The notes: generated by a model not told the origin, from the sequence alone. A DNA stretch of 13,725 nucleotides from a bacterium (GCA_018824795.1 JAHJFL010000014.1:1-13725); one strand, 5' to 3'; positions 1 through 6,544 are shown, counted from the stretch's first letter. Made by a program: numbers and translations.

Positions 1-13
1 CTTCTAACATTAT

Positions 14-60
14 TTTACACTTTATTTAAAATCAAAGATGTATAATAGCACATAAGGAAT
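14..60 (+). promoter_or_regulatory. Putative sigma70-type promoter and RBS of the leftmost gene
   Basis: A perfect TATAAT sits at 41-46, only about 20 bases before the start codon at 65. The upstream region is T/A-rich, with TTTACA at 14-19, but that lies 21 bp from the -10 box, so it is a poor -35; weak -35 elements are usual in Campylobacterota. AAGGA at 54-58 is a good Shine-Dalgarno sequence 6 nt before the ATG. Transcription would start very close to the RBS, giving a short leader. Confidence 0.6.
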
Positions 61-64
61 ATGA

Positions 65-547
65 ATGACACTTAGTTTTCGAATAAAACAGTTTTTTTAC
101 AATGCGTTTCGTGAATTGTTTGTTTATCATCACAGTTCATTGGAGTTTCGGGCTAAAATTTTTGCTTTGGTTATTTCTGCTGATGAGAATGCAAAAGTTG
201 AAAATTATATTATAGTTAAAAATGCTGGATTAAGAATTTATAAGAATGATGAAGACAGAGCGAATCTTTTAATGCTCAATACAAAAGAGTTTGTAAAAAA
301 AATTCGAGAAAACAATGGATTACATAGTGAAAGACTCATAAACAATATTCAGAAAGAGTTGAAGATGGTTCCGCGTTATGCAAAAAAAATAGATACAGAT
401 GATTTGGAACCTCTTTTGATGCTTCCTTATGACGACGATACTATTTCTTATCAAAAGAATATTATAGAATTTCTAGAGAATATCAAGGAAGATATTCTTC
501 ATGAAAAAAGAGAGCAAATAGCAAAGGATGAAGAGAAATTAAAATAA
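65..547 (+). CDS. Conserved-type hypothetical protein, possibly TerB-like helical fold
   Basis: This 160-residue protein is not one I recognise with confidence. It has no signal peptide or convincing membrane segment and looks helical, cytoplasmic and charged, ending in a Lys/Glu-rich helix (about 128-160). Residues 26-80, with the pattern FRAKIFALVISADENAKVE, loosely recall the TerB/DjlA-type helical domain, in which an acidic residue pair follows a hydrophobic helix. That is an impression only. The start at 65 is supported by AAGGA 6 nt upstream; an ATG at 61 is out of frame and meets a stop almost at once. It is the only plus-strand gene in the window, has its own promoter, and ends one nucleotide from the stop of the convergent ttcA-like gene. 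That it is a real gene is likely from its promoter, RBS and coherent protein; its function is unknown. Confidence 0.75.
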   Translation: MTLSFRIKQFFYNAFRELFVYHHSSLEFRAKIFALVISADENAKVENYIIVKNAGLRIYKNDEDRANLLMLNTKEFVKKIRENNGLHSERLINNIQKELKMVPRYAKKIDTDDLEPLLMLPYDDDTISYQKNIIEFLENIKEDILHEKREQIAKDEEKLK

Positions 548-567
548 CTTAAAGTTTAAACTTCTCT
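532..567. terminator. Possible weak AT-rich bidirectional hairpin between convergent genes
   Basis: An inverted repeat AGAGAA (532-537) / TTCTCT (562-567) flanks an inner pair TTAAA (539-543) / TTTAA (555-559). A perfect 12-bp palindrome, AAGTTTAAACTT, lies at 552-563. It spans both stop codons of the convergent genes. The stem is AT-rich and there is no clean U-tract, so a terminator role is only a guess based on position. Confidence 0.25.
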
Positions 568-1307
568 ACTTCAAAAAAGGTATCTTCAGATATATTTTTA
601 AACGCTGCGTTTAGGCTTGTAAACAGTGATGGAAACTCTTTTTCCATCTTTGCTAACATCTCTTTTGTATTTGCTCTTGCATGAGGCATTTTTACATCAA
701 AACGCATTGACGGGCAGGCTTCATCTCCAATTGTTTTAATATTATTTTCAAGTGCAAACGCAGCAAGTTGTCTCTCTCTCATTTGTATAAGTGGTCGAAT
801 GACTACCAGCCCATTTTCTGCTTTATATTTTGGAGCGAGTGAACGCATCTGTCCGTTATAAATAAAATTCATAAAAAAACTCTCTGCCGCATCATCCATA
901 TGATGTCCAAGAGCTACTTTATTACACTCATACTTTTGTGCTGCACTGTAAAGGTATCCTCTTCTCATACGTGAAAAGAAGCTACAAAAAGAGGAATTTT
1001 TTCGTATCTTTTCTTGTGCCAAATCAAAAACATTCGTGTCATGTACAACATGAGGAATATCGTATTCTTTGCAATGTGCACTGAGTGCATCGTAATTTTC
1101 ACCCATTCCGTACGAAATAGTAACAGCTAAAAACTCAAACTTGAAAGGGGCGCGTCTTTGCTGTTCTCTCATAGCGTGAACCATCGTTAAGGAGTCTTTT
1201 CCACCGCTGAGTCCAACAAGTATTTTATCGCCCTCTTCTATAAGCCCGAACTCTGCGTTTGTTCGCCCAAGCTTTGACATTATCTTTTTAGAGAGTTTAA
1301 CGGACAA
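549..1307 (-). CDS. ttcA: TtcA-like tRNA 2-thiocytidine synthetase family protein, one cluster Cys replaced
   Basis: This 252-residue protein belongs to the PP-loop ATPase family whose member TtcA makes 2-thiocytidine at position 32 of some tRNAs, using ATP and an Fe-S cluster. The PP-loop SGGKDS is at residues 34-39, and ALGHHMDDA (132-140) and VVIRPL (168-173) match TtcA. In E. coli TtcA the cluster ligands are a CxxC before SRLRRG plus a later Cys in CGSQ. Here the first is C108 and the last C198 (CPSM), but the second position is F111, within FCSFFSRMRRG. The protein is also shorter than E. coli TtcA (about 311 residues) at the C terminus. The start given is TTG at 1307, which keeps the N-terminal basic helix typical of the family; no strong RBS is visible, and an ATG at 1280 would remove nine residues. 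It overlaps the end of mtn by 11 nt and closes the slyD operon. The family is sure; the exact tRNA reaction is less so. Confidence 0.85.
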   Translation of the reverse strand: MSVKLSKKIMSKLGRTNAEFGLIEEGDKILVGLSGGKDSLTMVHAMREQQRRAPFKFEFLAVTISYGMGENYDALSAHCKEYDIPHVVHDTNVFDLAQEKIRKNSSFCSFFSRMRRGYLYSAAQKYECNKVALGHHMDDAAESFFMNFIYNGQMRSLAPKYKAENGLVVIRPLIQMRERQLAAFALENNIKTIGDEACPSMRFDVKMPHARANTKEMLAKMEKEFPSLFTSLNAAFKNISEDTFFEVEKFKL

Positions 1308-1989
1308 GTTTGTCTACCATTTTCATAACGAATTCTGCACTTTCCTGAGCGCTTGTTTGTAAAAATTCATCAAAGCTGAAACTAGCATCCATATCAGCTG
1401 CATCACTTATGGCACGGAGTATAAAGAATGGCACGTTGAGAGCATCACAGACAACAGCAACAGAAGCTCCTTCCATTTCTAGAGCATCTGCACTAAACGT
1501 AGCTCCAATCCAGTTTTTTCGCTCTTCATTAGCAACAAACTGATCACCTGTCGCTATCACACCTTCTTTGATTTTTTTGTTCATCTCTTGGGCAACAATT
1601 TTACTGAGTTCTATAAGTTCTTTATCTGCTTCTACATATACTGAACCCTCTGGAACATAGCCAAAAGGGTGTCCAAACGCAGTAATATCCAAATCATGCT
1701 GAGAGAGCTTTGTTCCAACTACCAAGTCACCTACTTTTAGAGCAGGAGAAATTGCACCTGCAACTCCGCTAAAGAGTAATTTCTCTGCTCCAAAGTGTTC
1801 TATCATTGTTGTTGCAGTAAGTGTTGAGAAAACTTTTCCAATCTTTGAATATGCGATAACTAAGTCAACACCTTTATATGATGCTTCATAATAGTTGTTT
1901 TTTGCGTACTGTGTTGTTGTATATGTTCCAAGTTTTTCTAATATTGGAGCTATTTCTTCTGGCATAGCGCCCATGATTGCAATTTTCAT
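1297..1989 (-). CDS. mtn: 5'-methylthioadenosine/S-adenosylhomocysteine nucleosidase
   Basis: This 230-residue cytoplasmic enzyme hydrolyses the glycosidic bond of methylthioadenosine and S-adenosylhomocysteine, recycling methyl-transfer by-products and, through LuxS where present, feeding AI-2. In Campylobacter and Helicobacter the same enzyme also cleaves 6-amino-6-deoxyfutalosine in menaquinone synthesis, which is likely here too given the lineage. The N-terminal MKIAIMGAMPEE carries catalytic E12; ATGDQFV is at 147-153, EMEGA at 171-175 with E173, and SDAAD at 195-199 with general acid D196. The open frame extends to an ATG at 2067, but that adds 26 residues foreign to the family. The ATG at 1989 is preceded by GAGGG at 1998-2002 and fits the family exactly. 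It lies 4 nt after the nitrilase-like gene and overlaps the ttcA-like gene by 11 nt. Confidence 0.95.
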   Translation of the reverse strand: MKIAIMGAMPEEIAPILEKLGTYTTTQYAKNNYYEASYKGVDLVIAYSKIGKVFSTLTATTMIEHFGAEKLLFSGVAGAISPALKVGDLVVGTKLSQHDLDITAFGHPFGYVPEGSVYVEADKELIELSKIVAQEMNKKIKEGVIATGDQFVANEERKNWIGATFSADALEMEGASVAVVCDALNVPFFILRAISDAADMDASFSFDEFLQTSAQESAEFVMKMVDKLVR

Positions 1990-1993
1990 CAAT

Positions 1994-2716
1994 TTATCCC
2001 TCAATTTTAAATGTTTGTGTGAGTGTTGCAAAATTTGGCAAAGAGTGTAAAACAGTTGCGTTTTCATCTAAAATACAACTGCCACCCCAAAACCCAAGTC
2101 CGTCTTCAAAACCTACACGATTGACAAAAACAAGTTTTGCTTTGCACTCTTTAGCAACAGTCTGAATAATTTTATACCACTGCTTTTGAATATCAAGTCC
2201 ATCGTTACTAAAACCGCGAGCTGGCGATGCCACTAAAGCAATAATAAGATCTGGGTTTTCTTCTATTAAATCTTTATGTACAGATTCATGCCATAAATCT
2301 TCACATACGAGCATAGATACTTTAGAGCCTCTAACTGTAAAACTTTCAAAAACAGTTCCCGCATGAAAATATCTTGCTTCTTCAAACATTCCGTAATTTG
2401 GTAAATGAACCTTATTATGTTGACTTAACAAATTACCCTGAGAAAAATAGAGTGCTGCGTTTCTAAATGAATTTCCATCTCTCATTGCCGCACCGATAAC
2501 AATATCTACTTCATGACTCAGTTCTTTGAGCCCGCTGAGCTGATCCAAATTCCAGGCATCTTCAGAAAGTTTATCTTGAAGCAGGTATCCATTAAGAGCG
2601 AGTTCTGGAAAAACAATTAAATCACTCTCGTTTTTATACTCACTAATTGTAGCAATGACATGAGCTAAATTTGAGCGATTTAATTTTGGAGAACTTTGAA
2701 CAAGAGTAATTCTCAT
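1994..2716 (-). CDS. Nitrilase-superfamily carbon-nitrogen hydrolase, NAD synthetase glutaminase-like
   Basis: This 240-residue soluble protein is a complete single-domain member of the carbon-nitrogen hydrolase (nitrilase) superfamily, which hydrolyses amides or nitriles through a Glu-Lys-Cys triad. The triad is visible: E38 in FPELALNGY, K102 in HNKVHLPNYG, and C138 in VCEDLWH. The segment around K102 and following FEEARYF closely resembles the glutaminase domain of glutamine-dependent NAD synthetase, but no synthetase domain is attached. It may therefore be a free-standing glutaminase, an omega-amidase-like enzyme or another amidase; the substrate cannot be read from the sequence. It starts at an ATG 4 nt after the fabD stop, with only a weak RBS, which suggests translational coupling. 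Its last codons carry the RBS of mtn. Confidence 0.88.
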   Translation of the reverse strand: MRITLVQSSPKLNRSNLAHVIATISEYKNESDLIVFPELALNGYLLQDKLSEDAWNLDQLSGLKELSHEVDIVIGAAMRDGNSFRNAALYFSQGNLLSQHNKVHLPNYGMFEEARYFHAGTVFESFTVRGSKVSMLVCEDLWHESVHKDLIEENPDLIIALVASPARGFSNDGLDIQKQWYKIIQTVAKECKAKLVFVNRVGFEDGLGFWGGSCILDENATVLHSLPNFATLTQTFKIEG

Positions 2717-2720
2717 CTTA

Positions 2721-3659
2721 TTAACAAACTTCTTCCACTACTTTTTGCAAACTTGCCATATCAGAAATATTAAGTGTTTCCATATCTTTAGCTATACGTT
2801 TGTTTAAGCCTTTTAAAACAGTTCCATTGCCAAATTCAATTGCTAAATCTACACTGCCCTCTATTGCTAAAATAGATTGTTTGTATTTAACAGGCTTAAC
2901 CAGTTGTTCTTTTAAAAGAGAAACTGCTTCTGCTTTAGTAGCATAGCCCTTCGTTGTAACATTTGAAATTATCGGTGCACTAAACTCTTCTGTAACCATT
3001 GAAGACATCAATACAGCCAATGGTTCTTGAGCTGATGCGAGTAAATCACAATGAGAAGCAACTGACATATTAAGAAGTATAGCTTTTTTCGCACCTGCAT
3101 CTTTAAATGCTTGCTCTAGCTCAATCAAATCAGACTTCATGCCTGCAACAACAAGCTGTCCATCCTGATTATAATTCGCCGGCCATACTTTTTTGCCATT
3201 TTTCTGTGCTTCTGCACAAACACTCTCAACAGCCGCGTCAGCTATTCCAACAAGTGCCATCATGCCTGCTTCAATCTCTTCACAGGCACTTTGCATTAAA
3301 GCACCGCGTTTATGTACAAGTTCTACAGCATCTATATAATCAATTGCACCGCTTGCACAAAGAGCAGAAAACTCTCCAAGTGAGTGTCCAAGAAATAACT
3401 CTGCGTTTACATTAGGACATGCCTCTTTAAAAAGACGGTAAGCAATCATTTGAATCAACAAAATAGCCGGCTGTGTATAAGCGGTTTGAGAGAGTAGTTC
3501 ATTTTCACTAAAAAGTAAATCTTTAAAATCTACATTTATTCTTTGTCCGGCTTTGTCAAACATTTCTTTGGCAATATCTGAGTTTTCGTAAAAATCTTTA
3601 CCCATTCCTACAGATTGGGAACCCTGCCCTGAGAATATCATAGCAATTTTTTTAGACAT
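2721..3659 (-). CDS. fabD: Malonyl-CoA:ACP transacylase FabD
   Basis: This 312-residue cytoplasmic enzyme transfers the malonyl group from coenzyme A to acyl carrier protein, supplying the extender unit for type II fatty acid synthesis. Visible signatures are the N-terminal GQGSQ (11-15), the nucleophile motif GHSLGE with S93, R118 in HKRGALM, H203 in the VASHCDLL segment (the partner of the serine), and Q252 in the EQLVKPVKY segment. Length and ends are normal for the family. The ATG at 3659 is preceded by AAGGAT, which overlaps the stop of the Fis-like gene 3 nt upstream, so the two are probably translated together. It is the only fatty acid gene in the block; its neighbours serve unrelated pathways. 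Confidence 0.97.
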   Translation of the reverse strand: MSKKIAMIFSGQGSQSVGMGKDFYENSDIAKEMFDKAGQRINVDFKDLLFSENELLSQTAYTQPAILLIQMIAYRLFKEACPNVNAELFLGHSLGEFSALCASGAIDYIDAVELVHKRGALMQSACEEIEAGMMALVGIADAAVESVCAEAQKNGKKVWPANYNQDGQLVVAGMKSDLIELEQAFKDAGAKKAILLNMSVASHCDLLASAQEPLAVLMSSMVTEEFSAPIISNVTTKGYATKAEAVSLLKEQLVKPVKYKQSILAIEGSVDLAIEFGNGTVLKGLNKRIAKDMETLNISDMASLQKVVEEVC

Positions 3660-3662
3660 TTT

Positions 3663-4421
3663 TTATCCTTGTATGTATTGTTTATTATCCGAGATTTTTT
3701 TTCTAAGTGTGTTTCTGTTAAGCCCAAGCTTGTCTGCTAACTTGAGTTGAGACTTGAATTTTCTAAGCCCAGATCTTATAAGTGGGACTTCATAAAGATA
3801 GAGAAAATTCCTATAATCACTATTTGATCCAAGTCTTGAATAAAGATAATTATCTATAATATCCATAAGTTCCACATCTTTAATATCCTGAAGTAGATAG
3901 CTAATCATTACTTGTCTTCTCAAAGAATTCGAGTTCTGACTCAAATCAGGTTGAAAATTTTTCAAATCAAATTTTTCGTTACTATTAAAAAGTAAAGCAG
4001 CCTCTTTAATAAAACTTTTGACTAAAACATCTACATCTTCAAGTCTTTGCGAAAGGGGAGGAATATCAAATTTTAGACTAAATAAATCATCAATATTCTC
4101 ATCAGAAAATGAACTTTTTGCCGTTGCAACAATCCGTACATTGTTTTGTTGGATAGCCTTAATAAGTCTTATAAGATTAGGAGAATTTTCTAGATTTGAT
4201 ATGATAATCTCTCTTGAATTTTCTAAGGAAACAAGAATATGATCAAGATCAGATGCATCAATAATTTGAGCATCTGGAAGTATATACTTTGCAAGACTCT
4301 TTTTTCCAACTCCACTCTCTCCTGTAATAAGAGAGTTTACACTAAGAGTTTTTAAAAGAGTTGCTGTTTTAAATGCTTGCGCGGAAGCATCTGACGCAGT
4401 TACAAAATTAGTGACATCCAC
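3663..4421 (-). CDS. Fis-type DNA-binding protein with degenerate NtrC-like AAA+ domain
   Basis: With the GTG at 4421 as start this is a 252-residue protein. An intact P-loop GESGVGK lies at 34-40. The domain then resembles a sigma54 activator (IPPLSQRLEDV at about 120-130 matches the usual PPLRER-EDI element) but is reduced: only about 30 residues separate Walker A from the Walker B strand, leaving no room for the GAFTGA loop. The Walker B Asp-Glu is replaced by S75-N76 (IIISNLENS), and the Arg-finger segment has lost its arginine. The C terminus (about 209-246) is a clear Fis helix-turn-helix ending LGLNRNTLRKKI. I infer a nucleotide-binding DNA-binding protein that cannot remodel sigma54 polymerase. 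The frame is open back to an ATG at 4460 inside slyD, but that 13-residue Val/Ala-rich extension is a shadow of the slyD tail. GTG at 4421 gives a 14-nt overlap with slyD, with AGGTGG upstream as possible RBS. The target genes are unknown. Confidence 0.82.
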   Translation of the reverse strand: MDVTNFVTASDASAQAFKTATLLKTLSVNSLITGESGVGKKSLAKYILPDAQIIDASDLDHILVSLENSREIIISNLENSPNLIRLIKAIQQNNVRIVATAKSSFSDENIDDLFSLKFDIPPLSQRLEDVDVLVKSFIKEAALLFNSNEKFDLKNFQPDLSQNSNSLRRQVMISYLLQDIKDVELMDIIDNYLYSRLGSNSDYRNFLYLYEVPLIRSGLRKFKSQLKLADKLGLNRNTLRKKISDNKQYIQG

Positions 4422-4929
4422 AGCCGCTGCCGCCACCTGTACCACAACAACCAGAATCATCTTGTTGATTTTCAGCTGGAATACCTGTCATAGCTTCTTC
4501 AGCAGATGCATCTCTAATGTTGTTAATAGTAACGCTAAACATTAAATTTTTACCCGCTAAAGGGTGATTGAAATCAATTACTACAGTTTCAGCAGCAATT
4601 TCAGTTACTGTTACCTGAACAGTACCGCCATCTTCACCTTGACCAAACAGCGTCATTCCAACTTCTAAATCAATACCAGCAAACTGATCTATAGGTACTT
4701 CTTGTTTTGCTTCAGGGTTATGGCTGCCATATGCATCTTCTGCTTTAACCATAACATCAGCTTTTTCTCCAATGCTCATATTAGAAATTCCATTCTCTAA
4801 TCCTGGAATAATTTGCCCTTTTCCAAACATAAACACTAGAGGTGCACCACCAACATTACTATCAACTACAGTATTCCCATCACGAACTTCGTATTCTAAC
4901 GATACAATTTGATTTGCTTCAATTGCCAT
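4408..4929 (-). CDS. slyD: FKBP-type peptidyl-prolyl isomerase, SlyD-like, with Cys-rich tail
   Basis: This 173-residue cytoplasmic protein is a SlyD-type folding helper: it isomerises peptide bonds before proline and in many bacteria also binds nickel for hydrogenase maturation. The first FKBP part is at about 1-68 (VSLEYEVRDG, GKGQIIPGLE), the inserted chaperone flap at about 70-120, and the FKBP returns with FNHPLAGKNL at 120-129. Instead of the His-rich tail of E. coli SlyD, the end is a short Gly/Cys tail with C161, C162, C170, C172 and terminal H173, a plausible metal site. An AGG Shine-Dalgarno core (AAAGGTTT) lies about 8 nt before the ATG, and a promoter lies just upstream. It is the first gene of a six-gene operon, and its last 14 nt overlap the start of the Fis-like gene. 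Confidence 0.95.
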   Translation of the reverse strand: MAIEANQIVSLEYEVRDGNTVVDSNVGGAPLVFMFGKGQIIPGLENGISNMSIGEKADVMVKAEDAYGSHNPEAKQEVPIDQFAGIDLEVGMTLFGQGEDGGTVQVTVTEIAAETVVIDFNHPLAGKNLMFSVTINNIRDASAEEAMTGIPAENQQDDSGCCGTGGGSGCGCH

Positions 4930-4957
4930 TTTGTAAACCTTTATTTTATTTTTTTGG

Positions 4958-4966
4958 ATTTTATCA
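4958..4966 (-). promoter_or_regulatory. Putative extended -10 promoter of the slyD operon
   Basis: Read on the minus strand, TGATAAAAT gives an extended -10 element (TG, one base, TAAAAT), with TAAAAT at 4963-4958, about 28 nt before the slyD ATG. No good -35 hexamer is seen, which is common in this phylum. Its position directly after the cpoB terminator supports a separate transcript for slyD to the ttcA-like gene. Confidence 0.5.
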
Positions 4967-4987
4967 TAATTAAATTTAATGTGGCTG

Positions 4988-5022
4988 AAAAAAGTTAAAC
5001 GACTACTTGATTAAGTTTAACT
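4988..5022 (-). terminator. Intrinsic terminator after cpoB, stem begins inside the coding sequence
   Basis: On the minus strand an 8-bp perfect inverted repeat AGTTAAAC (5022-5015) / GTTTAACT (5000-4993) encloses a 14-nt loop that contains the cpoB stop codon and is followed by six T residues (4993-4988). The 5' arm codes for residues near the C terminus of CpoB. The stem is AT-rich but perfect and the T-tract is good. It separates the pal-cpoB unit from the slyD operon. Confidence 0.75.
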
Positions 5023-5932
5023 GTTTTTGAGCTTTTTTTGCTTCGGAAGAACCTGGATATTTTGCAATAACACCTTTATAAAAGGCTTTTGCGTTAGTTG
5101 TGTCACCCGTTGCTTCCATTGATATGGCTGTATTTAACATCAACTCAGGCATATAAGATGCATCTGAATACAATGTTGCACTTTGTTTATAATATGAAAT
5201 AGCCTCATCATAATTCTTTCTTCTGAAATTCATATCTGCTATCATATAGTGCGCGTACGCTGGTTTATAGTTTTTTTCTATAAGATAACCATAATACTCA
5301 ATTGCGTTTGTATAATACTTTTTATCATAAAAAGCTTGTGCCGCAGTTGAAATCTCCACAGTAGACATAGAACTGAGTTCAGAACTACTAGACTTTTCTT
5401 CTGTTGTATCAGATGTTTTCTGACTTTTCGTGGTTGCTACAGTAGCCTTCTGACTGAGACCATTTAACATAGCTTTAAGCTCGTCTTTCGTTACATATTT
5501 TGAGTTTATAGTGTCTACTTGCTGAGACATTTCACTCAAAAGTACTTTTATCTTTTCAATACTCTCACTATTTGCTTGAGAAAGGCCAGTTATTCTTTGT
5601 TCATACTCACTTTGAGCACTTCCACCATTTTTTGCACTCATTTGTTCTAAAAGAACTTCATTGCTATGTGCTTTTCTGCTCAAGTTTTCAATAATACTCT
5701 GCAAACCATCAACTCTTTCTCTAAGAGATTCAACTTCATTTGCCTGATTATTAGTTTTGACTTCGACTTTGCGAAGGCTGTTTTTATTTTCTAAAATGAC
5801 TTTTTCACTAGTTGTTAAACCATAAGGATCTGAATGATCCAGGTTACCGGCACCGAACGCAGAAGGTTCGGCAGCCATTAAACTAAAAGGCACACTAAAA
5901 ATAAAAAGTGTAGCTAAAAGATTTTTATTCAT
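5003..5932 (-). CDS. cpoB: Tol-Pal system protein CpoB/YbgF
   Basis: This 309-residue periplasmic protein has a Sec signal peptide (residues 1-20, cut predicted at LMA/AEP), a long heptad-type coiled coil (about 45-160), a Ser/Thr/Lys linker (about 161-192) and C-terminal TPR repeats (about 193-305, for example KNYDEAISYYKQS). This is the layout of CpoB (YbgF), which links outer-membrane constriction by Tol-Pal with peptidoglycan synthesis at division. The coiled coil is longer than in E. coli CpoB (about 263 residues in total). The segment AFGAGNLDHSDPYGLT just after the signal peptide looks conserved in this lineage, by my memory of relatives. It starts 3 nt after the pal stop without a clear RBS, so translation is probably coupled to pal. 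Its last codons form half of the terminator stem. Confidence 0.92.
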   Translation of the reverse strand: MNKNLLATLFIFSVPFSLMAAEPSAFGAGNLDHSDPYGLTTSEKVILENKNSLRKVEVKTNNQANEVESLRERVDGLQSIIENLSRKAHSNEVLLEQMSAKNGGSAQSEYEQRITGLSQANSESIEKIKVLLSEMSQQVDTINSKYVTKDELKAMLNGLSQKATVATTKSQKTSDTTEEKSSSSELSSMSTVEISTAAQAFYDKKYYTNAIEYYGYLIEKNYKPAYAHYMIADMNFRRKNYDEAISYYKQSATLYSDASYMPELMLNTAISMEATGDTTNAKAFYKGVIAKYPGSSEAKKAQKQLNLIK

Positions 5933-5935
5933 CGA

Positions 5936-6460
5936 TTATGGAAGAAGTTTGAAATCTACACGACGATTTTGAGACCAACATTCTTTTGTTTTATCAGAAC
6001 AAGTTGGATTGCTTTCGCCATAACTAACCATAGAAATACGACTTTCACTTACACCCTCAGATACTAAAGCTTTTTTAACAGAATCAGCTCTTTTTAAACC
6101 AAGTGCGATATTGTACTCATCACTACCCCACTCATCACAGTTACCTTCAAGTTTAATACCATAAGCACTAGCTTGAGCGTTTAAAACTGATGCATCATTA
6201 GAAACTTTATTTGCGTTTTCACCAGCAATATCATATTTATCAAATGCAAAGTATACAGTTGCAAGTTCTTTTTCAAGAGCAGCCATACGCATAGCATCAG
6301 TCATCATATCACCATTATCAGCAGCAACTGCTTGAACTGGAGCAACTTCCTGAACAACTTGTTTATTTAAATCACTATTGTCAACTACAGGCTCTTTATC
6401 AGCACATCCACTAAAAACAAGAAGTGTTGCAACAACACCAGAAAGAATTACGTTTTTCAT
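5936..6460 (-). CDS. pal: Peptidoglycan-associated lipoprotein Pal
   Basis: This 174-residue outer-membrane lipoprotein binds peptidoglycan and TolB and anchors the outer membrane to the cell wall. The N terminus MKNVILSGVV is followed by lipobox VFSGC with C19 as the lipidated residue. A linker of about 45 residues leads to an OmpA-type peptidoglycan-binding domain (about 66-174) with GNCDEWGSDEYN at 106-117, SYGESNP at 146-152 and QNRRVDF at 164-170. Cysteines C108, C154 and C161 are present; the last two could form a disulfide. The frame stays open to an ATG at 6511, but the ATG at 6460 places the lipoprotein signal correctly and has GAGGAA at 6468-6473, 7 nt upstream. The 6511 ATG would lie upstream of the -10 box. 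It has its own strong promoter. Confidence 0.96.
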   Translation of the reverse strand: MKNVILSGVVATLLVFSGCADKEPVVDNSDLNKQVVQEVAPVQAVAADNGDMMTDAMRMAALEKELATVYFAFDKYDIAGENANKVSNDASVLNAQASAYGIKLEGNCDEWGSDEYNIALGLKRADSVKKALVSEGVSESRISMVSYGESNPTCSDKTKECWSQNRRVDFKLLP

Positions 6461-6490
6461 ATTTGAGTTCCTCAAAATTAAATTTGCAGA

Positions 6491-6521
6491 ATTATAGCAG
6501 AATAAAAACAAATTATGTCAA
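6491..6521 (-). promoter_or_regulatory. Strong sigma70-type promoter of pal
   Basis: On the minus strand a perfect TTGACA (6521-6516) and a perfect extended -10, TGC-TATAAT (TATAAT at 6496-6491), are separated by 19 bp, slightly longer than the ideal 17, which the extended -10 can compensate. The leader to the pal ATG is about 25-30 nt. A perfect -35 hexamer is unusual for this phylum. It lets pal and cpoB be expressed independently of the atp-tol transcript. Confidence 0.8.
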
Positions 6522-6544
6522 GAAAATTTTGCAATTTTTTAACA

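Noticed and set aside
1990..2067. Longer mtn form starting at an ATG at 2067
   Set aside because: The extra 26 residues overlap the nitrilase-like gene and do not match the family, whose N terminus is MKI-x-IMGAM; the ATG at 1989 has a good RBS.
1977..2165. Plus-strand open frame of 62 codons opposite the nitrilase-like gene
   Set aside because: Low-complexity Pro/Ser-rich translation on the opposite strand of a clear gene; no RBS or family resemblance.
3107..3415. Plus-strand open frame of 102 codons opposite fabD
   Set aside because: His/Gln/Leu-rich translation typical of the reverse strand of a conserved gene; fabD accounts for the bases.
4018..4242. Plus-strand open frame of 74 codons opposite the Fis-like gene
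   Set aside because: Shadow of the minus-strand gene; no RBS or recognisable domain.
6461..6511. Longer pal form starting at 6511
   Set aside because: It would bury the lipoprotein signal behind 17 residues and begin upstream of the -10 box of the pal promoter.
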